Below are positions 33,601-42,400 of a stretch of DNA of 64,000 bases, piece by piece. Each line of letters starts with the position of its first letter. The first letter of the stretch is position 1. Source of the DNA: JBFIHF01 sp964411125 (lineage in GTDB: Bacteria; Myxococcota_A; Bradymonadia; Bradymonadales; Bradymonadaceae); contig CAYPJU010000001.1 in the NCBI GenBank assembly GCA_964411125.1, positions 144,808 to 208,807 on the forward strand, in the 5' to 3' direction. A program made the position numbers and the translations under genes. Below the pieces are notes generated by a model. It was not told the origin of the DNA, made no database searches, and saw only the letters and a list, made by a program, of their open reading frames with translations.

Positions 33601-34984
33601 AGCCGTCGGCCAGCATCTCGAGCACCTCTTCGAAGCGCTCCCTGGTGAGGTCGCGAAACGAAAACGAACCTCGAACGACCTCGAAGAGTTCGGACTCTTC
33701 CCAGTCGCGCGCTCCGACGGCGGCGACGACGTGCTGGGCGAGGATGTCGAGCGGCGATTCGTAGAGGGTCACCGTGTCGAGCTCGCCGCGACGAACGGCG
33801 TCGACGAGCGCTGTCGACTCCACGAGCTCGTCCAGGGTGAGCGGAAAGATGCGTCCCTTCGGGGTCCCGCCGACGTGGTGGCCCGACCGTCCGATGCGCT
33901 GCACCAACGTTCCGATCGCGCGCACCGAACCAACCTGGCACACCAGGTCGACGTGACCGATGTCGATGCCGAGTTCGAGCGACGCGGTCGCCACGATCGC
34001 GCGGAGCTCTCCCGACTTCAATCCCTGCTCGGCCTCGAACCTACGCTCTCGCGACATCGACCCGTGGTGCGACGAGACCAGGTCCCTTCCGATGCGCTCG
34101 CCGAGGTTCTTCACGAGGCGTTCGGTCTCGCGGCGCGTGTTGGCGAAGACGAGCGTCGTCCGATGTCCCGCGACGAGCTCGGCGAGCCGGTCATAGACCT
34201 CGTCCATGTGCTCGGCCGACATGACCGGTGTGAGTGGAGATCCCGTCACCTCGACGGAGAGGTCGATCTCTCGCGCGAGACCTGCGTCGACGATGTGGGC
34301 ACGGGGCCGCCGGGCACCGGTCAAGAAGTCCGCGACGAGCTCGATCGGCTTCTGTGTCGCCGAGAGCCCCACCCGCACCAGCGGCCGCGCCGCGAGCTCT
34401 TCCAGCCGCTCCAGCGTCAGGCTCAGGTGGGCTCCGCGTTTGTCGGGGGCGACGGCATGGATCTCGTCCACGATCACCGTGCCCGCGCTGCGGAGCATCC
34501 CGCGCCCTCCGTCGCTCCCGAGCAAGATGTAGAGAGACTCCGGCGTCGTAACCAGAATGTGCGGAGGCTTCCGCGTCATGCGACTCCGCTCGCTCGAGGT
34601 CGTGTCACCCGTGCGAAGGCCGGCGGTCAGCTCCTGTTGGATCCCCCCGGCTCGAAGCCGGGCGTTGATCGCCTCCAACGGCGCTTCCAGATTTCGGCGG
34701 ATGTCGTTCGAGAGCGCTCGCAGCGGCGAGACGTAGACGATCTGAACGCCGTCCTCGAGCTCCCTGCGCTCGGCGCGTTTCGCCAGCTCGTCGATTGCGG
34801 CGAGGAACGCGGCGAGCGTCTTCCCCGACCCCGTCGGAGCGGCGACGAGGACACTTCGTCCGGCGGAGACCGCGCGCCACCCTTCGAGCTGCGTGGAAGT
34901 AGGGCGGTCGAAGGTCTCCTCGAACCAGCCTCGTACGGCGGGGTGAAAGCTGTCCCAACCCAACTTTTCGGTCGGCTCCGGCAT
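30698..34984 (-). CDS. lhr: Lhr-family superfamily 2 helicase
   Basis: A 1428-residue ATP-dependent nucleic-acid helicase. The N-terminal half has Walker A APTGSGKT (near residue 50), DEIH (motif II), SATQ (motif III) and the C-terminal RecA motifs (LVFANTRRETE, GSVRAIGTLVQRIGRSGH), then the winged-helix and beta-barrel parts of the Lhr core. The remaining 550 residues are the Lhr C-terminal extension found only in the long form. Bacterial Lhr is linked to DNA repair and moves 3'-5' on single strands. The ATG at 34984 is chosen; the longer in-frame start adds 12 residues unlike the family. Single-gene unit. Confidence 0.95.
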   Translation of the reverse strand: MPEPTEKLGWDSFHPAVRGWFEETFDRPTSTQLEGWRAVSAGRSVLVAAPTGSGKTLAAFLAAIDELAKRAERRELEDGVQIVYVSPLRALSNDIRRNLEAPLEAINARLRAGGIQQELTAGLRTGDTTSSERSRMTRKPPHILVTTPESLYILLGSDGGRGMLRSAGTVIVDEIHAVAPDKRGAHLSLTLERLEELAARPLVRVGLSATQKPIELVADFLTGARRPRAHIVDAGLAREIDLSVEVTGSPLTPVMSAEHMDEVYDRLAELVAGHRTTLVFANTRRETERLVKNLGERIGRDLVSSHHGSMSRERRFEAEQGLKSGELRAIVATASLELGIDIGHVDLVCQVGSVRAIGTLVQRIGRSGHHVGGTPKGRIFPLTLDELVESTALVDAVRRGELDTVTLYESPLDILAQHVVAAVGARDWEESELFEVVRGSFSFRDLTRERFEEVLEMLADGYATRRGRRSALIHWDQINGRIRARRGTRLVALTSGGAIPERADYRVVLDHDETVVGTLDEDFAIESMPGDVFQLGNSSWMIARVDSRRGQVRVHDARGKPPSIPFWFGEAPGRTHELSIAVSRVRNEVDRRLRTDAEGNVDVSDAIAWARSDVGLDDSCAEQLVGYLATAREALGAMPTREKIVVERFFDEAGNTHLVLHSPHGSRLNRAWGLALRKRFCRQFNFELQAAANEDSVILSMGPTHSFPLEEVFDFLNPRVVRTVLIQALLDSPMFGTRWRWNLNRSLAVPRFRGGRKNPPQLQRMQAEDFLAVVFPDQLACLENIAGDREVPDHPMVDQTIEDCLREAMDVEQLEAVLEGIETGEVVTLARDLREPSPLAHQIINARPYAYLDDAPLEERRTQAILTRGLLDPNLVGDLAALDTAAVDAVRDESRLDARDADELHDAIVCRGYLTDEEIPTDLEPKVRALVQQRRIGRVERGRGLWVAAERSLEMRAAFPDSEVSVQPPARFADAAWTQHQGLTELLRSRLEYLPAVTARRFADELGVDLATVEATLMGLEAQGFVFRGHFDIRLAEEQWCERGLLARIHRYTLARLRREIEPVTPADFMRFLFEWQHVASESQMRGPDGLAKVLEQLSGVDAAAGAWETEILPARVEHYDPTWLDMACLSGRFSWGRIRGGGGGRSPMRSSPIAVMLRDEVALFSEPRSEPDLSAPARKVASVLDEHGAAFFGDLVSRSGTLKSRVEEGLGELVASGVVTADSFSGLRALLVPTNKRPKFGRMASLVGSYSVENAGRWSFFERRGPEALSDDELERVARRLLDRWGVVFRALTSHETQLPWRKLAQCYRAMEARGEVRGGRFVNGFVGEQYALPEAVGKLRSVRRLGPTGELVAINGCDPLNLTGVVVGDGRVNAVATNRVVYRDGVPVAAIEGGDLRRFTDEPIEHLDRIARRVPGAPRVRSYMQS

Positions 34985-35193
34985 CCTGAACAAATGAACA
35001 GCAATCAGAGCGGTTGTCAAACACTATTCGCACCCGTGCCCCCCGGGCGGTACGCCGGCCGAAGGTGAGAGAGAGGGTTGCCGACTGAACTGTTACGGTT
35101 TCGGGAGAGCAGGGTACCGTTCGTCGCCCGATAGCACCGCTCGTCCGCTCGAATTTGCCGCCAGTCGCGGCGGCGTGTTACTTCCGCGTCACC

Positions 35194-36567
35194 ATGACGA
35201 CGAACTGGGTAGATACGAAATTGAGTGGTTGGGGCCGGTATCCGGTCGTGGACGCGCACGCCGCGCGCCCCGAACGAATCGCCGACGTCACCACCGCGCT
35301 GGCGGACCGCGAAGGTCGCCCCACCATCGCCTATGGGATGGGGCGAAGCTACGGCGACGCCGCGCTGCTGCGGGACGGCGCGGTCGTCCTGACGCGTCGG
35401 CTCAACCGCTTCATCGACTTCGATCCGGCGACGGGCATGCTCCGCTGCGAAGCAGGTGTGACCATCGAAGAGGTGATCGACACCTTTCTGCCGCGGGGCT
35501 GGTTTCCGCCCGTCGTGCCGGGAACGCAGTACATCACCGTCGGGGGCGCCGTCGGCTGCAACATTCACGGGAAGAACCATCACGTGGACGGATGCTTCGG
35601 CGACCACGTCGAGACACTCGAGATCCTCACCGCAGCCGGCGAGATCGTCGAGTGTTCGAGGGACCGCGAGCCTGACCTCTTCTGGGCGACCGTCGGGGGG
35701 ATGGGCCTGACGGGCTATATCTTGTCGATCAGCTTCCGAATGCGCAGCGTCGAAGGTCCCGCGTTCGTGATGGAGTCGACGCGAGTCGAAAATCTCGAGC
35801 ACTTCTTCGAGGTGAGCGACGGCGTCTCGAACGAATTCACCCACACGGTGACGTGGCTCGACTGCACGCAGACCGGTCGCTCGATGGGGCGAGGGATCTT
35901 CATGGCGGGGCGCCACGCCCCTGCGGGCGCTGTCTCCTCGCCGGGCGCCGTGGACCGCATCGCCGACCTCGTCGGCACACTCGTCGACGCGCGGCATTTC
36001 GAGAGCAACCTGTGGCTCAACACCGCCACGATGAAGATGTTCAACGAGGCTTTCTTCCGTAAGGAGCGGCCCGGTACGACCCGCTCCGTCGTCGACTACG
36101 TGCCGTTCTTCTTCCCGCTCGATGCGGTGAACAACTGGAACTATCTGTACGGCCGACGGGGCTTCTTTCAGTACCAGTTCGTCGTCGACGATCGCGAAGC
36201 CGTCCGAGAATGCCTCCGGAAGACGACCGAGACCGGGATGGCCTCCTTCCTCTGCATCATCAAGGAGTTCGGCGACCGAGATCACGGCGGGCTCTCCTTT
36301 CCGATGGCCGGGACGACCGTAGCGTTCGACTTCCCGAACCATGGCGCGCCCCTCTTCGAACTCTTCGAACGGCTCGACGAGATCGTGATGGCGGCGGGGG
36401 GCCGGATCTATCTGGGGAAGGACGCCCGGCTGCCACGTGATCGATTTCGCCGCATGTATCCCGAGTGGGAAAAATGGAAGCAGGTTCGGGACGAATGGGA
36501 CCCGGAGGGGATTTTCCAATCCGAGCTCGGCCGGCGGCTGGGACTCTGCGCAACGGGGACACCATGA
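35194..36567 (+). CDS. DprE1-like FAD-dependent oxidoreductase
   Basis: A 457-residue enzyme, close to mycobacterial DprE1 in length (461). It has the FAD-binding loop GMGRSYGDAA, then GTQYITVGGAVGCNIHGKNHH with the HGKNHH stretch typical of DprE1, and a C-terminal substrate domain with GGRIYLGKDAR. DprE1 oxidises decaprenylphosphoryl-ribose at C2. The ATG at 35194 is chosen over the in-frame start at 35155. Its stop overlaps the ATG of the next gene (ATGA), which encodes the matching reductase, so the pair would carry out a 2-epimerisation of a polyprenyl-phosphate sugar. The true sugar here is unknown. Confidence 0.9.
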   Translation: MTTNWVDTKLSGWGRYPVVDAHAARPERIADVTTALADREGRPTIAYGMGRSYGDAALLRDGAVVLTRRLNRFIDFDPATGMLRCEAGVTIEEVIDTFLPRGWFPPVVPGTQYITVGGAVGCNIHGKNHHVDGCFGDHVETLEILTAAGEIVECSRDREPDLFWATVGGMGLTGYILSISFRMRSVEGPAFVMESTRVENLEHFFEVSDGVSNEFTHTVTWLDCTQTGRSMGRGIFMAGRHAPAGAVSSPGAVDRIADLVGTLVDARHFESNLWLNTATMKMFNEAFFRKERPGTTRSVVDYVPFFFPLDAVNNWNYLYGRRGFFQYQFVVDDREAVRECLRKTTETGMASFLCIIKEFGDRDHGGLSFPMAGTTVAFDFPNHGAPLFELFERLDEIVMAAGGRIYLGKDARLPRDRFRRMYPEWEKWKQVRDEWDPEGIFQSELGRRLGLCATGTP

Positions 36568-37298
36568 CAGCGCTGATTCTGGGGGCGACGTCCCCCATCG
36601 CTCGCTACGTCGCCGCGGAGTATGCGGCCGCGGGGCACACGATCTATCTGGCGTCGCGAGACCGTGACGAGACCGAACGCATCGCGAGCGACATTGCGAT
36701 CCGGTTCGACACGACCGCAGTCGCCGACGAATTCGACGCGCTCGACCTCGAGGGTCACGAAGCGTTCGTCGACCGCGTGGAGGAGCACGTCGGCCCGGTC
36801 GACGTCTGCATCGTGGCGTTCGGCATGATGGGTGACCAGGAAGAGTCGCAGAGCGACATCGGCGCCGCACGACGCGTCATCGACACCAATTACACCGGCG
36901 CGGTTTCGATCTGCGAGCTCCTCGCCGACCGCATGGTCGAACGGGGTCATGGGTCGATCGTCGGGATCTCGTCGGTCGCCGGCGAGCGTGGTCGCCGCTC
37001 CAATTACATCTATGGGAGCGCGAAGGGGGCGTTCACCCTCTTCCTCGGGGGGCTTCGGAACCGGGTGGCGGACCGCGGCGTGCGGGTCTGCACTGTGAAA
37101 CTCGGTTTCGTCGACACCCGGATGACCTACGGGCTCGAGTCTCCGCTCCCCAAGGCTGCTCCGGCCGACGCTGCCCGGGCGATCTACCGCGCAGAGCAGG
37201 CCGGGACGGAGATCCTCTACTACCCGCGTTTCTGGGCACCCGTGATGGGGATCATCCGCAGTATCCCGGAAAAACTCTTCAAGAAGATGAACATCTGA
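36564..37298 (+). CDS. DprE2-like short-chain reductase
   Basis: A 244-residue SDR enzyme. The nucleotide-binding motif is GATSPIARYVA, an N-terminal variant seen in DprE2 proteins rather than the classical TGxxxGIG. The active site is complete: Ser in ISSVAGER and YIYGSAK (YxxxK). DprE2 reduces the keto intermediate made by DprE1 with NAD(P)H. The ATG overlaps the DprE1-like stop by four bases, so the pair is translationally coupled. A later hydrophobic stretch near the C-terminus may associate with the membrane. The hairpin at 37340-37370 after the gene lacks a T-run. Confidence 0.9.
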   Translation: MTALILGATSPIARYVAAEYAAAGHTIYLASRDRDETERIASDIAIRFDTTAVADEFDALDLEGHEAFVDRVEEHVGPVDVCIVAFGMMGDQEESQSDIGAARRVIDTNYTGAVSICELLADRMVERGHGSIVGISSVAGERGRRSNYIYGSAKGAFTLFLGGLRNRVADRGVRVCTVKLGFVDTRMTYGLESPLPKAAPADAARAIYRAEQAGTEILYYPRFWAPVMGIIRSIPEKLFKKMNI

Positions 37299-37381
37299 GC
37301 GCACCGCGCGGGGGAGGCGAGCCCCGGACGGCTTTGCGAAGCCGGGCGTAACGGATAAAGCGTTGCGACGCGGCGGACTTC

Positions 37382-37398
37382 TTGGCACGGTGGTCTCA
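37382..37398 (+). promoter_or_regulatory. sigma-54-like -24/-12 element
   Basis: TTGGCACG, four bases, then TCTCA: 15 of 17 positions match the consensus, but the -12 element reads TC where the consensus has GC. It shares GGCACGGTGG with the promoter of the nuclease-like gene. The leader to the ATG at 37417 would be only about eight bases, so the call is tentative. Confidence 0.35.
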
Positions 37399-37416
37399 TC
37401 CACCACAGGGTGACCC

Positions 37417-39303
37417 ATGCGTTACTTCGCTCCCGTGATCGTTGTCGCCATCGCGCTCGGCTCTGCCGGGTGTCTGCGCGGCAGCGGCCAGTTCTCCAAC
37501 AACGACGACAACAACGGCGACCCGACTCCGGGCAACAACGGGGTCGTGGACGGTGGCGAAAACAACGGCGCTGGCGACGGCGGCAACAACGGAGCGACCG
37601 ACGCCGGCAACAACGGTGTCGTTCCCGACGCCGGAGACGCCGGGGGAGGGGACGGCGATGCGGCGATCCCCGACATGCCGGCCGACCAGGGACCTTCCGA
37701 CGTCGGCACCGATGCCGACATGGGGATGCCGGTCGACATGGACACGATCGACTTCCAGTTCATGCCCGGCGTTTGCGGCAACGACGTCGTGGAATACGGG
37801 GAAACCTGCGATCCCTGCGGGCTCGACTGCGACGACGGCAACGCCTGTACCGTCGACGAAGCCGCGGGCGACGACTCCGTCTGTCTCGGATTCTGCCGAA
37901 ACCGCCCGCTCCTCGAATGCGTCGACGCCGACGGCTGCTGCCCCTCGGTCTGCGACGCGACGAACGATTCGGATTGCTCCGCCACGTGTGGCGACGGCGT
38001 GCTCGACGCGGGGGAGACGTGTGATCCCGTCGGTACCTGCCCGACCGATTGCGACGATCAGGACCCGGCTACCCGTGACCTGATGACGGGCTCCGCCGAA
38101 AACTGCAACGTCGTCTGTACGCACGTCCCGATCCTCGTGTGCATCGACGGTGATGGCTACTGCCCCGCAGGGTGCTACGAGGCGAACGACTCGGACTGCA
38201 GCGCTTACTGCGGCAACGGCCTCGTCGAATCCGGCGAGACGTGCGATCCCCCGGGGTCGTGCCCGACCTGCGACGACGGAAACCCCTGCACTCAGAACGT
38301 CACCGAAGGCGACCCGTCCACCTGCGACGTCGTCTGCTCGTTCCCGGAGATCACCGCCTGCGTCGACGGCGACGGTTGCTGCGGCGCGTCGTGCGCCGTC
38401 GGAACGGACAACGATTGCAGCCCCACGTGCGGCAACCGCGTCAAGGAAGGGAACGAGACCTGCGACGGGCCTCCCGACTGCAACCAGATCTCCTGCACGC
38501 CGCCCGACGCGTGCTCGTCCGCCTTCCTCACCGGAGACCGAAACGACTGCAACATCCAGTGCAGCTACCCGGAGATCTTCGGGTGCCAGTCCAACGACGG
38601 CTGCTGCCCGTTCGGATGCACGGCCGACGTCGACGCCGACTGCGACGCGACGTGCGGCAACCTCGTCGTCGAGCCCGGCGAGGTGTGCGACCCTCCGGAG
38701 ACTTGCGAGACGTCGTGCCTGGAAGACGGCGACGTCTGCACCACGACCGAATACGTCGGCGATCCCGCCACGTGTGACGCGGAGTGCATCAACGCCCCCA
38801 TCACCGCGTGCGGGGCGGCCGAAGGTTGTTGCCCCCCCACGTGCAACGAGACCAACGATCCCGACTGCGATCCCTTCTGCGGCAACGGCGTCGTCGAGAC
38901 CGGCGAGATCTGCGACGGCAACTGCGCCGCGTGTGACGACGGAGATGCCTGTACGCTCGATGTCGACACCGGCTCCGCCGCCACCTGTGATCTGATCTGC
39001 CAGTACTTCGCCATCACCCAGTGTGTCGGCGGCGACGGCTGCTGCGCGCCCGGCTGCAACGCCCTCACCGACTCGGATTGCGCCCCCGTCTGCGGGAACT
39101 CCGTCGTCGAGCCTCCCGAAACGTGCGACGGCAACTGCGACACCAATTGCAACGACAACAACGCCTGCACCGTGGACGGCAGCACCGGATCGGCCGCGAA
39201 CTGCGACTTCCAGTGCGCCTACTCCCCGATCACGGCGTGCGTCGGTGGCGATGGGTGTTGCCCCGCCGGTTGCGATGCTCTCACCGATATCGACTGCCCC
39301 TGA
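37417..39303 (+). CDS. disulfide-rich repeat lipoprotein with NNG linker
   Basis: A 628-residue surface protein. Residues 1-19 are a lipoprotein signal ending GSAGC. Residues about 28-70 form a low-complexity linker with five Asn-Asn-Gly units plus Asp/Gly runs. After a further Asp-rich stretch come seven Cys-rich repeats of 65-72 residues filling the rest of the protein. Each starts CGN..VE..E.CD and ends GDGCCP..C....DSDC, with about ten Cys, probably paired in disulfides. Repeat 7 stops at the C-terminus with no sorting signal. Function is likely structural or adhesive. A sigma-54-like element is just upstream; the next Cys-rich gene starts 123 bases downstream. Confidence 0.88.
   Translation: MRYFAPVIVVAIALGSAGCLRGSGQFSNNDDNNGDPTPGNNGVVDGGENNGAGDGGNNGATDAGNNGVVPDAGDAGGGDGDAAIPDMPADQGPSDVGTDADMGMPVDMDTIDFQFMPGVCGNDVVEYGETCDPCGLDCDDGNACTVDEAAGDDSVCLGFCRNRPLLECVDADGCCPSVCDATNDSDCSATCGDGVLDAGETCDPVGTCPTDCDDQDPATRDLMTGSAENCNVVCTHVPILVCIDGDGYCPAGCYEANDSDCSAYCGNGLVESGETCDPPGSCPTCDDGNPCTQNVTEGDPSTCDVVCSFPEITACVDGDGCCGASCAVGTDNDCSPTCGNRVKEGNETCDGPPDCNQISCTPPDACSSAFLTGDRNDCNIQCSYPEIFGCQSNDGCCPFGCTADVDADCDATCGNLVVEPGEVCDPPETCETSCLEDGDVCTTTEYVGDPATCDAECINAPITACGAAEGCCPPTCNETNDPDCDPFCGNGVVETGEICDGNCAACDDGDACTLDVDTGSAATCDLICQYFAITQCVGGDGCCAPGCNALTDSDCAPVCGNSVVEPPETCDGNCDTNCNDNNACTVDGSTGSAANCDFQCAYSPITACVGGDGCCPAGCDALTDIDCP
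37774..39300 (+). repeat. seven in-frame Cys-rich repeats (coding)
   Basis: Seven tandem repeats of 65-72 codons inside the 37417 gene. Consensus elements are CGNGVVE.GE.CD at the start, a middle T..ADNC..C block, and C.GGDGCCP.GC....DSDC at the end. The last two units are the most alike, suggesting recent duplication at the 3' end. No matching family name comes to mind. Confidence 0.85.
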
Positions 39304-39426
39304 ACCTCCATTTTCAGGGACGACGAGAGAGTCCGTAAGGTTAAGAGCCACTTGCGGTATCTAGTTGCATTGAACCCCCGTATCTCGTAAAGGTGGACGG
39401 ATTGTTTCGATATCCGGGGATTTTCA

Positions 39427-42400
39427 ATGCGGACTCGCGCTCTAAGCCTATCTATCGTCCTGTCGTTCTTGGCGTTTTCCTGTTCGGATGATGTGTCCGA
39501 CAAGACGTCGACAGAGCCCACCAAAACTAGCCCGACCAAAGAGAGCCCGGCGCCTGACCAGCTCTCCACCGTGCAGCAGTTCATCTCGGACGGCGACGAG
39601 TTGAACTGCTCGAACGGTGTCGACGAGCCGGGAGGAGACAGCCTGGTCGACTGCAAGGACGCAGACTGCCGGAATGCGCCGAACTGCGAAACCAAGGACC
39701 AGTGCTCGGACCGCATCGACAACGACGGTGACGGGGCTATCGATTGCCAGGACGCCGGCTGCGCAGGACACGGGTTCTGCAAGACCAACAAGTGCGAGTC
39801 GGTCTGCCCGCCCCTGGGCGAAGGTGACATCACCGACACCGACGACGACGGTTGGACCACCTGCCGCATCATCGGCGGCAACGCCGGTTCCCAGACGGTC
39901 TGCGGCGTCGGCGACTGCGATGACAGCGACCCCGACATCCAGGGTGGCCCCGGCTTCGGCTGCGCGGCCAACCCCGAAGCGTGCGACATCTCGTACTGCA
40001 TCGTCGTGACCGCCGGTCAGCCTTGCGTCGTCACCCCTTCCTGTGAAGACGGCGAGGACAACGACGGCGACGGGCTCGCGGACGGGGCGGACCCGGGCTG
40101 CGCGCTCTGCGGCGTCGTCTGCGGCGACGGCGACGTCGACCCCGGCGAGACCTGCGACGACGGAAACATCTCCGACGTCGACGACTGCCGAAACGATTGC
40201 ACCGCGGCAACCTGCGGCGACGGCGTCCTGCGCACCGAGGGGACTACCCCCGTCGAGGAATGCGACGACGGAAACCTCGTCAACAACGACGGCTGCAGCT
40301 CGACCTGCACCCTCGAAGGGTGCGGCGACGGCGTCGTCCAGACCGGAGAAGGGTGCGACGACGGAAACACGACGAGCCAGGACGGCTGTAGCGCGACCTG
40401 TGTCGTGGAGAGCTGCGGCGACGGCGTCCTGCAGGACGGTGGTACGCTCCAGGAAGAGTGCGACGACGGAAACACGGACGACAACGACGGATGCTCGTCG
40501 GGCTGTGTCATCGAGTTCTGCGGCGACTCCATCGTGCAGACCAGCGAGCAATGCGACGACGGCAATACGAACAGCAACGACGGTTGTAGCGCCTTGTGCC
40601 GCGACGAATTCTGCGGTGACGGCATCCTCCAGACCGGCGAGCAGTGCGACGATGGCAACATGGCAAGCAACGACGGCTGCAGCGCGACCTGCCAGACCGA
40701 GTTCTGCGGCGACATGGTCAAGCAGGCCGGTGAGCAGTGCGACGACGGCAACAACGTCAACACCGACGCTTGCGTCGCGAACTGCCAGAACGCCTCCTGC
40801 GGCGACAACTTCGTGTGGACCGGACAGGAAGCGTGCGACGACGGCAACTTGATCGATACCGACCTCTGCCGCGCCAACTGCACCGTCGCCGTCTGTGGGG
40901 ACGGAGTCGTCCGCACATCCGGGCCCAACCCCGAGGCGTGCGACGACAGCAACACCTCCAGCGACGACGGCTGCGCGAGCAACTGCGTGGTCGAGCGATG
41001 TGGAGACGCTCTGCTCAACAACGGCTCCAACGAGGCGTGCGACGACGGCGACCTGAGCGGCGGCGACGGCTGCTCCAGCACTTGCCAGGAAGAGACCGGG
41101 TGGACCTGCACCGATGTTCGCCTGGCGCTGTCGGTGTGTACGCCGACTTGCGGCGACGGACTGGTCCGCGGCGGCGAGACTTGCGACGACGGCAACAGAA
41201 CCGCCGGCGACGGTTGCAGCAGTAACTGCCAGGAAGAGCCTGGCTACGAGTGCGGCGACCTCGAACCGAGCGATTGCGAGCCGATCTGCGGCGACGGCCT
41301 CATCCGCGCGCCGGAGAACTGTGACGACTCGAACACGACCTCCGGGGACGGTTGCAGCGGAACCTGCGTCGACGAGTTCTGCGGTGACGGCCTCCTCAAC
41401 GACGGAAACAACGAAGTTTGCGACGACGGGAACAACACCTCGGGCGACGGATGCAGCGCGACCTGCCAGGAAGAGACTGGCTACGAGTGCACCGACGTAC
41501 CGCTCCAGGTCTCCGTGTGTGAGTCGACCTGCGGCGACGGCGTCCGGGCCTCCGACGAGGAGTGCGACGACGCCAACGTCGTCAGCGGCGACGGGTGTAG
41601 CTCCATCTGCGAGGAGGAGACCGGATACCAGTGCGACGAACCCGCGCCTACCCTGCCGAGCGTCTGTACCACGATCTGCCGCGACGGAATCGTCGCCGGC
41701 TTCGAGGAGTGCGACGACGGCAACCCCTTCAGCAACGACGCGTGCACCCCGAACTGCCTCCTCAACGTCTGTGGCGACGGCCTGCGAAACCTCGCCGCCG
41801 AAGAGTGCGACGATGGAGACCTGGATCCGGGTGATGGCTGCGATGCCAACTGCGACATCGAAGACGGATTCACCTGCGACGAAGAAGCTCAGAACCTTCC
41901 GTCGATCTGCGTCGACACCTGCGGAGACGGAATCATCGACGCCGGCGAGGAGTGCGACGACGGCAACACGTCGGGCGGCGACGGCTGCAACTCGGCGTGT
42001 CAGGAAGAACAGGGGTATGACTGTGTGAGCCAGCCCTCCATCTGCACCACGACCTGCGGAGACGGCCTGGTCGCTCCCGACGTCGAGGCATGCGACGACG
42101 GGAACACCGCCGACGGCGACGGCTGCAGCGCGACCTGCACCCTCGAGCCCGGCTTCGAGTGTGACGAGGCGAGTCCCACCGACTGCGACTCGATCTGCGG
42201 AGACGGCCTCGTCGTCCTCGGGGAAGAGTGCGACGATCAGAACCTGCAGAGCGGCGACGGCTGTAGCAGCACCTGCACGGTCGAGGACGGCTACACGTGC
42301 ACCGAGGTGCCGCCGACCGCACCCTCGGTCTGCGTTCTCGACCAGGTCTGCGGCGACGGAGTCATCTCCGGCACCGAAGAATGCGACGACGGAAACGTCA

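Noticed and set aside
33257..35068. 603-codon antisense frame to lhr
   Set aside because: Arg/Asp/Glu-rich mirror of the helicase gene without recognisable features.
37340..37370. Hairpin after the DprE2-like gene as a terminator
   Set aside because: Stem CGGCTT-TGCG-AAGCCG is present but no T-run follows, so intrinsic termination is not supported.
37396..39351. 651-codon minus-strand frame opposite the first Cys-rich gene
   Set aside because: Same cause: repeat-driven absence of stops on the antisense strand; the plus-strand product has a signal peptide and ordered Cys repeats.
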